A stretch of DNA of 64,000 bases from Stropharia rugosoannulata (taxonomy: Eukaryota; Basidiomycota; Agaricomycetes; Agaricales; Strophariaceae), in assembly GCA_028532985.1 (NCBI GenBank), contig JANCIK010000011.1, positions 1,798,001 to 1,862,000 on the forward strand, given 5' to 3'. The notes beneath the pieces were generated by a model. That model saw only the letters and a list, made by a program, of their open reading frames with translations. It searched no databases and had not been told where the DNA came from. Positions 46,384-57,317 of this stretch are shown one piece after another. Position 1 is the first letter of the stretch, and every line of letters starts with the position of its first letter. The translations under genes were made by a program, and so were the position numbers.

Positions 46384-46543
46384 TTTTGCAGGCAACGTTT
46401 AACGTATACCTGGAGCGGTTTAATTTTGCAGGCAGTGTCGTCGTGCACATACCTGGAGTGGTCATTTTGCAGGCAACACTACATGTATACCTGGAGCGGT
46501 TATTTTGCAGGCAGTGTTGTCACGCACATACCTGGAGCAGTTA
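46384..46543. repeat. Four tandem units of about 40 bp
   Basis: Units start TTTTGCAGGCA at 46384, 46424, 46465 and 46504, and each ends near ACCTGGAG(C/T). Units 1 and 3 resemble each other more closely, as do 2 and 4, suggesting duplication of a two-unit block. Confidence 0.8.
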
Positions 46544-47434
46544 AACAGTTTTCAGTTCTCTTTCTGATCATCGTGTCAGACTAAGTCTCATTCGAGCACC
46601 TTGCGTTATATGCACACAAACTACACTTATCACACTACACCACCACGCCCCTTGGGCTGAGTCTTTGTGTTAAGAAAATGTTTACCTGGCTTATATTATA
46701 AAAGACAACTGTGTCTTTCTTCTGTACATAGACCCCCGACTTCACATTAAAGAAGCATTTGTTTGAGATTGGTTGTGTGTTTTTGTTGTGGTTGTTGGTT
46801 GTGTTGTGTTAGATCATTTCTAGCAGGACATACAAACAGACCATCACTCAGCGCTTGACCAGACCCAAACAAGGTCCTTTAGCGGGGAGTTAGTGCAACC
46901 GTGTACGAAAACTTGCACTGTAGTGTTTGGTGAATTGAGACTGCACCACCGGGTGAACGAGGTTCTGGATAGCCTCAGCGGAATAGGACTTTGGACAGTC
47001 CCAGCGGAACGACTTTGGATAGTCAGCGGAGCGAGGCACAATTGGGAATACCAGCCTGTGTGAGCATTTGCATTGGTCACTGGACCTCAAACCCACTCAG
47101 CGGAATAAGCCCCACAGAGCCACCATCAAAACTATACATTACTATCGATACCCTGCGCTCAGCAGAGGTCACCCAGACATTAATCTGAGACTTCTAGAAT
47201 TAAACCCCTCCTTAAAAACAAACTTGCAGGCACTGTACAGCAGACATCTGGACTGAACTTACGAGACCCTTAAACATCACAGTCCACTCAGCAGAGAGGT
47301 ACCAGGAAAGTGTAGACATCTATAACCCGCTTAGCTGAAGAGCATCACTTGATCTAAGGGATAGGATCTCGCTCCACTGGGGTTGTGTGTGTTGTGTTTC
47401 TTGTGACTCGAGTCTAGCCCTGCAGACCTCTCAA

Positions 47435-47916
47435 TGTGCCATCGACTTTCCCACACTTTCTGCTCGATTTTGAATGGCCCTAAAGTCAAAAGTCATGTTC
47501 TTGCTTATGTCAGTTGAGAGTCTCTTGGTCGCTGAAGTGACTGTATCACTGCTTGATCATCTCTGCAGCATATTGGGGCAACATTTAGGGCAGATAAAAT
47601 TTACCTTTACTATATGCACATAATTTCTCACTTATGGTTATTTTTGAAGGAAGTATTCATCTGACATGAGCTATTTAGTGCTGACTTCAGTGATTTCGGG
47701 CCCTTAGAGCAAAATCAGAAGCAATGAAAAATAAAGCTGGACAGAATGTACATGGAAACAGTCAGCAAACAGGAATAGGAGGCCCATTCAGTTGAATTAT
47801 GCTACCATTCTCACAGGCATGCTTGAGCACAATGCACTTCTTTCTCAGTAACATGACCTGATTTACTTTAGGGCAGCTCAAAATCCGTCCTAAAGTGTGG
47901 GAAAGTGGATGGCACA
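47435..47916. mobile_element. Non-autonomous TIR element (MITE-like)
   Basis: 482 bp with imperfect terminal inverted repeats of about 50 bp (left TGTGCCATCGACTTTCCCAC, right the complement of TGTGCCATCCACTTTCCCAC). TCAA direct repeats flank it (47431-47434 and 47917-47920). No coding frame. It has inserted at the very end of the diverged LTR. Confidence 0.75.
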
Positions 47917-48081
47917 TCAAATCTCTGCAAGAAATCCCGGCCTGTCTATTGACGGACTTCAGGCCTCATAGATAGGCCAGTCTTTGGCCTACTAATGCTT
48001 TTTAAGGGCAGGAAGAACTGAAAGAGATAGAGGTGTCTGGAATATGCCATGGCCGAGCTGCTGCACATTTAAAAGATTTTC

Positions 48082-50290
48082 ATGTCAGACAAAGCCGAAG
48101 ATCTCTCTCTCCTTCAAAGACTTCTCAAGAGAGAGAGGAAATTTTTCAAGTGCCTTACATTGCAACCTTCCACTTATAACTTCTTCTCTATGCCTGCTGG
48201 CACATCCTCCAAGTCACACAGTTGCACGGGCAGCCTCGTTGCTGTACAAAACAATACATTGTCCACCATAACCAAGGATGATGGCATCACCCAACCCGGC
48301 AACACCGGGGCTTCGAAGTCTTCCACAACCACACCACTTTTGGCTGTCACCAGGGTGGGTTCTCACAGTCCCCACTTTCTTTCCTTCCCTCACATTCCTT
48401 TTCCTCTTCACAGTCTTGTCCACCTGACACTTCCCAGACTCTCACGGCATCAGAAAATCCTGATTTTGCTATGGCACTATGTAGAGGGGGGGATTTGCTA
48501 TGGCACTATAAGCTGCTATGGGCTACTATAAGGTGCTATACAGATGCCCTATAGTAAGCCATAGCAGCTTATAGCATCATAGCAAATCCCCCCCCCCTTG
48601 CATAGTGCCATAGCAAAATCAGGATTTACTAATGACATCTGGTGAGGAGAGAACTACAACATTTGATCCTGCCAATTCCCAGGTGAGCTTGCCAGCTTGG
48701 CATCACTGTTCTCTTTATTCAAGGCACATATTCCCAGACTTCTATTTACCCACAAACAGTCAACACAATGACTATGAATATCTCAGCTGAGACACCTTCA
48801 TCTCTCAACATTTCACAGGAACCTGATGTTCATGACAAATCAGCCATTTCTCCTTCTCCTACCTCCATGTGACGTGCTGAGCTGATTACTGTCTTCATGC
48901 ACCTGTCATCCAAAGAACACCAGATGCTCTTTTCTTCATTCAACTTTGCAGGACCAACCACAGCTGAGTTGACAGTCACAGGCTCCATTACTTCCTCACA
49001 CTCAGCCATCTTATTCCCAGATGAAGGCAAACTTCCTGCTGAGGATAACTATTCACAGGACCACTATGACATCTGTGGCCACCCCATCTACATTGACCTG
49101 GCTTGACAAGGCTACTACCTTCCCCTATCCATTTTCCTTTCCAGCTCAATTCAATGTATTTGTCTCAAGCATCCCAGCATGACAAAAATCAGTGGCTACA
49201 AGCCTGGTTGTCGCACAAAACACACTGTTCTTGATCCCTTCAACAATGGCTTTCCTGTGGAGAGTGAACTCAAGTCAGCTAACTGGATGGAGGCCTCACA
49301 TAACTTCATGATATTCTGGAAGACCATCACTGGCAAGAAGGCCATTGAGAGATTTGACCAGCACTTCTCTCAGTTCTGCTGTAACCAGCAGAACTTCAAG
49401 GTACTTATTGCTGCCTCTCTCTTCATCTTGTTGCTAAGTTGCTTGTCACTTCAGCAAAACTTTCCCATTATCATATGCTTCAACATCGAGGTCAGGTGCA
49501 AGTACTTTGCATCTGCCACTGCCTTCAACAAGGCCATGTACCTTCACCATTGGGAAGTAGTCCATGCTGCTGTCATCACAGAGTCCCTCCTGGCAATGCA
49601 GGAATTGAAGCACAATGTCACAGCTCTATGTGCCTCTTCATCTTTGCAATCCAAAGCATGCTTTGAACCCTACAACAAGGAGTCAGCTTGTTCTAATGGA
49701 AAGTCTGTTGGAATTCTAGATGCATCATGCATGCTTTGTGAGTGTATGCAATGAGTACTTTCTAAGTTTCTTCCATTCATTACCCAATCATTGAGTTATT
49801 GTTCATTATTGTTCATTTAATCTATTTTTGTTACTTACTTACTTGTCATTCACTTTTGTTCTGTAAATGTTCTAGCTATTATCCTATTATTACTTCACAG
49901 TATTTAGTAGGCCATCAATGTACTTTTCCTGCATCTGTTTGCCTCTTGAGCTCACCAAGGCCAAACATGAATTCACTTATTCTTTTCTCATGTGTTGATC
50001 ATGCAGTGCTACACTTATTTTAACAAAGTCCTTTCCCTTTCAAAAAGGCAGTGAGGGCACACCAAGCTCCCCCATCTGCCTCATCTGTGCATGTCTTGGC
50101 CACTGTTTCAGTGACTGCTCCAATAACACAACTAGCACCGGAAAGGACACCTGGTCCAAGTTCTCTAAAGGAATTCTGCGCTCCAAAGCTTCAGGCTTAC
50201 AGCTTTGCATCACCTGGAACCTCCATGGAGACTGTCATTGCATGAAGTCTTCCCACACCCATGCTTGTTCCTTCTTACTCCATACAATGC
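48082..50290 (+). pseudogene. Remnant of a gag-like zinc-knuckle gene
   Basis: Dispersed frames in one orientation. A Ser/Thr-rich N-terminal part begins at 48082. A helical segment at 49179-49754 (WMEASHNFMIFWKTITG... FDQHFSQF, then NFPIIICFNIEVRCKYF) is interrupted by what looks like an intron. A C-X2-C-X4-H-X4-C knuckle follows at 50077-50118 (CLICACLGHCFSDC), then a second Cys/His set (LCITWNLHGDC ... SHTHACS). This combination is typical of gag-like proteins of agaricomycete retroelements. A fold-back repeat interrupts it at 48455-48627. I could not restore one continuous frame. Confidence 0.5.
48455..48627. repeat. 173-bp fold-back element
   Basis: Terminal repeats of 27 bp (AAATCCTGATTTTGCTATGG onward) pair perfectly between 48455-48481 and 48601-48627. 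The inner part contains more imperfect inverted copies of TGCTATGG(C/G)ACTATA and a G-run facing a C-run. No coding capacity. Confidence 0.8.
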
Positions 50291-50449
50291 CTCAGCCTTT
50301 TGAACCTTACTATCAGAGGCATGCCTTTCCCAAAAGTATCCTACTCTAGTACACAAATTAATAAATGGTTTTTCTCTCAGTTATGACTTGCCCCCTCTCA
50401 CTCATAGCTTCACCCCTCCTAATCACCCTTCAGCCTGCATACACCATGA

Positions 50450-51512
50450 CATCAGGAAAACCACTTTTTCCCAAAAGACTTTTTTAGACATCCATGTGTC
50501 TCCTGGGGAATTTAGTGTCTTTTTGAGATATCAATATGTCTTTTGGTGAATTTTATGTCTTTTTTATACTTTCAAAGGTCTCCTAGAGACTTTAGGGAAA
50601 TATGTAATTCTTCCAATGTCTTTTTAGGTCTTTTTATGTCTTTTAAAGTCTTTAAATCTTTCTAAACATTTAAATGTATTTGTGTAATTGTATAAATCTT
50701 TTTATGTCTCTAAAAGATTGCAGAAATGTCTCATAAAATGTATTAAAAAGCTACAAAAAGACCCAAAAAGACATTTAAAGACATAAAAACTTGTGGAAAA
50801 ATTGACTTATGAATAGCTATTGTCAACTATTACTTGTAATCTACATTGTAGGTCTTATATAAAATACATCTGAACATGACTAAATTCAATGACTTGTGAT
50901 GTAATAAATTAATATAGTCTAGAGCATTACCATCATATTTGACCTGCAGCTAAACCATATACACAGGCACATGGTGTAGGGGAAAGTATGCTGGTTTTAA
51001 GTCATGCATGAAGCTGTTGGTTCAATTCCTGGCTAATGCAAATTATTTCCACAACATAAGTTCCCCTTCCTATTGTATCCAAGTTAATGTCATGGTTTAT
51101 TTGCTATTGTATGTTTATGTAAGGTGCTGACTAATACTTCATGACAAATCTTAAGTACATCTAGATACATGTATAACTAATTACTTACTTACAAATATGC
51201 TTACAAATACAATCTAATCTATGTAGTACTGATTTGTCCAATGTAGTAATATGAAGTGATAGTTTTGATGTTTTCATCAAGCAAAAATGTAACATTAAAA
51301 AGACATTTAGAGACATCTAGAGACATTATGGACACATAAAAAGACATCAAAGAGACTCCTAGAGACATAAAAAAAGTCTTTAAAAGTTTGGTACCTGGAG
51401 ACTTTGCTTTAAAAGTCTCCTAGAGACCCTGGTCTCCTGGGGTCTTTTTGAGTCTTTTTAAGTCTTTTTAAAAAATTAAAAGACTTTTTCTGAAAAAGTG
51501 TTTTTCCTGATG
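50450..51512. mobile_element. 1.06-kb TIR element rich in GTCT/AGAC, copy 1
   Basis: Ends CATCAGGAAAA ... TTTTTCCTGATG form terminal inverted repeats. The left third is dense in GTCTTTTT and the right third in AGAGACAT, so the whole can fold. The middle carries TGGTGTAGGGG (50972-50982) and GGTTCAATTCC (51019-51029), spaced like tRNA-type A and B boxes of RNA polymerase III. Closely similar to 55984-57038. No protein-coding frame. Confidence 0.8.
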
Positions 51513-51516
51513 TAAC

Positions 51517-53713
51517 ATGGGCTTACACAATCTTTGGGAGGCAAGTAGTACCCCAAATTTCTCTGATAAAAAATCTGTCTGTCTACTAACTGAACACTTT
51601 GGCTGGCAGGTGCTTTCTCCTGCTCTGGAAACTTGCTCGCTGGCCCAAATTGCTGTTTCTGAAGGCTTCAATGGGAAACGAAGAAGGGACAGCTGTGTAA
51701 TTGTCAGGGTTGATGCCAGGTAAGTATGCAAGTAAACTGCCAGTCAGCTATGTATACACAATGCCTGATAAATATAAAATGATGTGCATTCTTAGCATCT
51801 GGCTTAATCAAGCTCAATTTATTAATTGCCGAAAGAGCTCTGGTGCTCAAGGAGGTAAGAACCCTTCAATTCAAAGCTTGTTCTACTGACTATGCCTCTT
51901 GACCCTGCCTGTGAATCCAGTGTTCATTTTTGATGGTGCTCAACATCTAAAACAGAAGCAGGGCAACAAAGTCAAGACAGCAAAGCCCCACTATCTCACT
52001 CTACCATTTCAGAGATTCATCAAAGCATTTGGATTTTTTTAATACACAGTTAGTAGATAATTTTAACCTCACATACTGCTCTACTTATGTAGTACATATC
52101 CCTTTTTCTTTTGCAGGCCCCAGGGGAAGCCAAAGCCAAACTAGCAGAGCTCAATCGCTGTGGTTTCATTGATGCTATTATATCTGAAGATAGTGACACA
52201 GTGGCATTTGGTGCATTGTGCATCTTTCGTTTGTAAGGCCCTTTCTCTTGATGTATTTAGCATCCCTCATGCCTCTGTTAAATTACTTAGAAAAAAAATT
52301 CTAAAGATGTCAGGAAAATATCAGGATCTTCAAAGCTGAGACAGCCGAAAGCAATTCAAAGGTTGCTTTGGACTGTGCTGGGCTATTTCTGATGGCCCTG
52401 TTATGCGGTAATGATTATCATACAGTGCATCAACCATCTCTGCTCAACTATGATCTTTTACATACATGGTTGATGTAGACAGGGCTCTTGGGCTGTGGGT
52501 AGAAAATAGCTGTTAAGATCTCTCAGACTGGCATAGCCTAGCCCCTCTTTGTCGCTGCAACTGCAATGACTAGCAAAAACTTGCTGGTCTCTTTTCTTGA
52601 TTCATGGCGCATAGATTTTCAGAAAATGCTCTGTGAAGATCCAGATGGTCTGCTTCAGGGCGAGCTGTTCCCTTGCCTTGCAGACAATGCCGAGAGCGAG
52701 AAATTTCCACCCATTGAAGCAGTCCAATTATACGCCCAGCCGCTAATGTCATGGGTCACTCAACAACCTCCCAACCCTTCTATATGGCATGATGTAGAGC
52801 CGGAGCTTTCCTTAATTGGTGAGCTCTGTGAAAAATATTTCTCTTGGGGATCCTCTGGCAAAATAGTCAAACACCTTCAAGAAAATTTGTGGCCTAGAGT
52901 AGCTATATGATACTTCATATACCATGTAAGGGTTTCTTTAGCATATTCTTGACTATATGAAAACTTACTTGTCTGCTCTACTCAAGAAAAGTATTAGTGA
53001 GCATAGCAGGTTGTTAGACTACACACCTGATCAGTACACTGGAAAAACATCATCTATTCAATCACTTTACCTCATCAATATTGCTGGTGCACGACTAGGT
53101 CCAGGCCTGCCCTCATCTGAACCAAAAGTTTGCGGATTTACGGTATGGGCACATGCTGATACTATTTTAAATAAAGTCCTTGCCGGCCTTGAACAAGATG
53201 TTCAGTCTGCAATTAAAGAACAGCATACAAAGGCTATTCCAATGACTTTTTGGGTTCCAAGCAGCATTCTCCGTGTAGGTGTGCCTAGCCTTGTTAGCCA
53301 GTTTTTGGGTAAACTGCCTGCCAAGTCAACTTTTAATAAGGCACATATTCATACTCTACAAATCTATAGACTAAACGCTGACATGTATTATTAACTTCAG
53401 ATACTTCCATCACTTGTTAAAGAAGAAGGCAGTACATTGCTTGATGATTTATCTGACTTTGACGACGACTATGAATCCGAATTTCTGCAAGGCTCTTCCA
53501 ACAACATTGCCTTTCAACAGCAGCACACAATCAGCCCCTACTTGGACATACCTCGGTTTGGCAGTTACATCAACCTTTGCACCCCCACACTGTCGCCAGT
53601 TCCTTAGTTTGGCGGATATATCAATCTCTGCACCCCTACACTGTCCCCCCATCTCCATATGTACTCCATTGCTGAGGTCAGAATCTTGCTCTACTCCGGG
53701 TCCTGAGTATTAG
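51517..53713 (+). pseudogene. XPG/GEN1-like nuclease gene, decayed
   Basis: Homologue of the basidiomycete XPG-I/GEN1-like structure-specific nucleases. Exon 1 gives MGLHNLWEA... VIVRVDA, joined to SIWLNQAQF (the VDASIWLNQ motif). VFIFDGAQHLKQKQ, then APGEAKAKLAELNRCGFIDA with SEDSDT (the acidic XPG-I motif), then LMALLCGNDYH (the GGDY motif) follow in order. C-terminal family segments lie at 52566-52910 (CEKYFSWGS) and 52957-53390. Conserved codons are broken by TGA at 51887-51889 and a TAA just before the intron near 52040. Later parts sit in different frames. Confidence 0.78.
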
Positions 53714-53904
53714 TGAATTAAACAAATATTTATTTCTACTTATGCTTTGTACTTGTATTCTTATAAAATATGAAATATTGTTTGCAGCTGTAATCATTGT
53801 CAAGCCCCCTGCACATGTAGTCCAACTGAGCAGGAGAGTGTTTTGATACTCAGTAAACTCTGCACCTGCCCACACATAAGGTTACAAGGAAATGGAAAAG
53901 ATAT

Positions 53905-53985
53905 GCCTCTATGGTGTAGTTGTATACTTGTCTATTGATATACAGTGTTGAAAGGGTGTGAGTTTAATTCTTGGTGAATGCAATA
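53905..53985 (+). repeat. tRNA-like A/B-box segment (SINE-like)
   Basis: TGGTGTAGTTG (53912-53922), then AGTTTAATTCTTGG about 38 bp on, followed by GAATGCAATAATTTT. It matches in order and spacing the box-containing centre of the two 1.06-kb elements (GGTTCAATTCCTGG ... AATGCAAATTATTT). Probably a separate copy of the same tRNA-derived module. It does not fold as a normal tRNA gene. Confidence 0.45.
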
Positions 53986-54871
53986 ATTTTGCTTCATTTA
54001 CATTTACACAACAAGTCATGAGCCTTGTTGGAAAAATGCCAAAATCATACGCACATCACTAACCGCTAGCTCTTGGCTAGCCCTTTTGCCTACTTTCTCT
54101 TCTTCCTTCTCGGATCTCGAGACACCTCACATTTCTTTTTTTGTGCATCGCCATCCACTCTTTTGCCAAACTACACTGCCAGCTCCTTTTAATGTCCTTG
54201 CAAGCTTTCTGAAGCAAGTCCGGGCTGCTATTGCAGGGCAAGAAGGTGCAAGAAGTTGGGCATAGGCTGGGCTTGACATAAGAGGTATGTTTCAAGAGCA
54301 ATTTGGTGCAAATTCAGTGTGCTGACAGCTGTAAGGGCAACCTTCTTCCATCCGCTTTCTACCACCCAGTTCTTTTGGAGTGAAGATGTGTGCAGATTGC
54401 CACACTGGCCTCTGTGAGTGTAACCTTTAGCTCTGCCGCTTCCTTTGCTCATTGCTTCCAAGCTTGCTCCCCAGGGCATAAAGCTGGGTTGTCTGTCTGC
54501 CACCCCTTTGCTACTGTGCCACGCCTGTCCCTGCATTCCCTGCGCTGCCTGTAAGTTGCATTTTTGCATCTGCTTTTTCGTGATCCACCCCTCTGCACCA
54601 ACATCATTCCGAGGAGTGACAATGCTGGGCTACGTCCACAGCCATGGACAATGGCCGCAGGTGGGTGGCTCAGTGCAAAGGCTGGGCGTATTTTCTTATG
54701 GCACTATGCTGACTTTGCACCTTGTCCCCTTCTTTTCAGCCTGCCAAATCCAGGATCCTTGGGCACAAAACAGCAACATCTGCACATGGAGGGAAATTGA
54801 GAAGTTGGTCCAGTAGCCCCTGCGTCCCCTCTGCTGTGTCTTGCTCACACCTGCTGCAGACCCGGAGTGGC

Positions 54872-55610
54872 CAAATCTATTCACCCTCAAAGATCATCCC
54901 CTGCCTCCAGGGCTTTGACTACAACCAACTCCTTCATAGGTCATCACTGGCAGAGCCCACCATTTCTGAAGACGACATCTTGGCGCCTCCTACCAAGCCT
55001 GCCTTTACTTCTACACCCAGTGGCTCTCCGAGCTCTGCTTACACCACCACCCTTTGCACCACTTTCGCCACCAATCCCGTCGCCCCCTCACCAGCTCAAC
55101 CTCAGGGCAAGAAAGCATCTGCTTTCACTCAACACGAGCGGCGCAAGCTGCAGCTCCAGGAGCTCAAGACTGCAAAGGGCATCCTCCCTACTTTGCCCTA
55201 TCTGACAAAGCTTGTTAAATCTGTGCCTGCAATGCAACTTTCCTTGGACTGTGAGGATCTTCCTACCACTTCTGGTGCATATTGTGAAACCCATGCCAGT
55301 TGACAACACAGACAAAGAATACTCCATAAAAGAGTTGAAGGAAATGGGCTTTACCTATGTCCCTTGGGATGGGTGGTGGGTTGAGCCGTATGCTTTGCCT
55401 GCACTGGTTGATGTATATCCTACAGCAAGCCAATGGTGGCTGTGGACTCTCAGGGCCATGTTTGCATGGTCTTTGCTGGGAAACCAGAAGACCCAGCCTA
55501 TGGCCACGCTTGTCAAATGGTTCACCATGCCATGGAGAAGGCTGGACGCAAGGCAGGGTTTAAGGAGACTGTTGCCCCTCATCAAAGAGCTCACATAGGA
55601 CAGTGCCTGG
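54872..55610 (+). pseudogene. N-terminal fragment of an agaricomycete hypothetical-protein family
   Basis: Three exons join in frame: up to 55250, 55300-55372, and 55426 to about 55610. The product reads HERRKLQLQELKTAKG, then DNTDKEYSIKELKEMGFTYV, then WDGKPMVAVDSQGHVCMVFA and GKPEDPAYGHACQMVHHAME. From memory this is the N-terminal half of a large fungal family whose C-terminal half looks like a 2-oxoglutarate/Fe(II) oxygenase fold. Here coding ends in tandem-repeat DNA and the C-terminal half is missing. The exact 5' end is not defined. Confidence 0.5.
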
Positions 55611-55983
55611 GTACCGTAATCTATAGTGCTACAGTGAACTATTATTATACTGTAGATCACGGAGTTATTTTGAGCCATTGCAGAACTAGTATACTACCAT
55701 GTCACACGGGACTAATAGCTTTCTAGTATATTACTGTGTTTTACAGGGCCATTGTCGACAAATGGTGATGGTTGTCAGGGCAAGATCAACCGGTGGTTCT
55801 CTATGTCGAGCAGTGGTGTCAAATGGCAGATGGGCTATGATAGACCGGCGATTCTAATCATTGACCGGCGCTATGTAAATTCAATATACTACTATTTTGC
55901 ACGGGACTAGTGTGAGTCTAGTATATTACCGTGGTTCATGGATGATTTTGAACAAATGATTGTATGGAAACCGGTGGTGCATG

Positions 55984-57038
55984 CATCAGGAAAACCACTT
56001 TTTGGAAAAGAGACTTTTTGAGACATCAATGTGTCTCTTGGGAAATTTAGTGTCTTTTTGAGACATTAATATGTCTTTTGGTGAATTTTATGTCTTTTTT
56101 ATACTTTTAAAGGTCTCCTAGAGACTTTAGGGAAATATGTAATTCTTCCAATGTCTTGATAGGCCTGTTTATGTCTTTTAAAGTCTTTCAATTTTTTTAA
56201 GTATTTAAATGTATTGGTGTAATTGTATAAATCTTTTTATGTCTCTAAAAGATTTTAAAAATGTCTCATAAAGTGTATTAAAAAGCTACAAAAAGACTCA
56301 AAAAGACATTTAGAGACATAAGAACCTGGAAAAGAATTGAATTATGAATAGCTATTGTAAGCTATTGCTTGTAATCTACATTGTAAATCTTATATAAAAT
56401 ACATCTGAACATGACTAAATTCAATGACTTGTGATGTAATAAATTAAATGTAGTCTAGAGCATTACCATCATATTTAACCTACAATAAGCCTATATACAC
56501 AGACACATGGTGTAGGGGGAAGTATGCTGGTTTTAAGTTATGCATGAAGCTGTTGGTTCAATTCCTGGCAAATGCAAATTATTTCCACAACATAAGTTCC
56601 CCTTCCTATTGTACCCAAGTCAATGTGATGGTTTATTTGCCATTGTATGTCTATGTAATGTGCTGACTAATATAGTTAATTCATGACAAATCTTAAGTAC
56701 ATTTGAATATACCTAATTACCTACTTACTAATACACTTACAAATACAATCTAATCTATGTAGTAGTGATTTGGCTAAGATGAGGTCATGTTTTTAATGTT
56801 TTGATAAAGCAAAAATGTAACATTAAAAGACATTTAGAGACATCTAGAGACATTATGGACACATAAAAAGACATTAAAGAGACTCCTAGAGACATAAAAA
56901 AGTCTTTAAAAGTTTGATACCTGGAGACTTTGCTTTAAAAGTCTCCTAGAGACCCAGGTCTCCTGGGGTCTTTTTAAGTCTTTTTAAGTCTTTTTAAAAA
57001 ATTAAAAGACTTTTTTGAAAAAAGTCTTTTTCCTGATG
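55984..57038. mobile_element. 1.06-kb TIR element rich in GTCT/AGAC, copy 2
   Basis: Second copy of the element at 50450, same ends, with A and B boxes at 56508-56518 and 56555-56565. It splits a repeat unit: GTGCATG on its left and TGCTGAG on its right rejoin to match the neighbouring unit GGTGCATGCTAAG, implying a 2-bp (TG) or 3-bp target duplication. Confidence 0.8.
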
Positions 57039-57270
57039 TGCTGAGAATCACCGGTCTGGAATAATGAATGGTCTGGGACCATAAATTAATATACTACTAT
57101 ACATCATGGGACCATTGTGAGCCTAGTATATTACCGTGGTTCATGGCTGATTTTGAACTAATGATTGTATGAAACCTGGCGGTGCATGCTAAGAATTGCC
57201 AGTCTGGAATAATGAATGGTCTGTGACAATAAATTAATATCTTACTATACATCACGGGACTATTGTAAAT
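57039..57270. repeat. Tandem repeat, period about 148 bp
   Basis: GTCTGGAATAATGAATGGTC recurs at 57054 and 57202. The linked ACTATACATCA(T/C)GGGAC segments and the TAGTATATTACCGTGGTTCA segments also recur. Related units occur left of element copy 2 (about 55660-55980), so the array once ran through that site. Confidence 0.65.
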
Positions 57271-57317
57271 TATTCTAAATTTGTCTATTGAGACTGCCGG
57301 TATGCACAAGGCAAGAC

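Larger units (their letters stand above)
45016..46846. mobile_element. Solo LTR of an unrelated element nested in the diverged LTR
   Basis: 1831 bp running TGGTGATAGG ... GACCATCA between 5-bp direct repeats CTCAG (45011-45015 and 46847-46851). No coding capacity. It is rich in reiterated short motifs (see the two repeat entries), consistent with an LTR carrying an enhancer array. Confidence 0.75.
44159..47433 (+). mobile_element. Diverged solo LTR related to the 15.9-kb element, itself interrupted
   Basis: The left part (44159-45015, starting TGACAGG) and right part (46847-47433, ending GACCTCTCA) align along their length to the LTR in sense orientation, including shared blocks such as CTACCCACTAGATCTGTGTG and AACCCCTCCTTA. 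They are separated by an unrelated 1.8-kb solo LTR. The flanks (GCGG and AATC) do not form a target duplication, so it is old or rearranged. Where the main family has GCGCGCA motifs, this one has repeated CAGCGGA. Confidence 0.8.

Noticed and set aside
50970..51030. Possible tRNA gene within the 1.06-kb element
   Set aside because: A and B boxes are present, but acceptor and anticodon stems do not form, so it is a tRNA-derived module rather than a functional tRNA.
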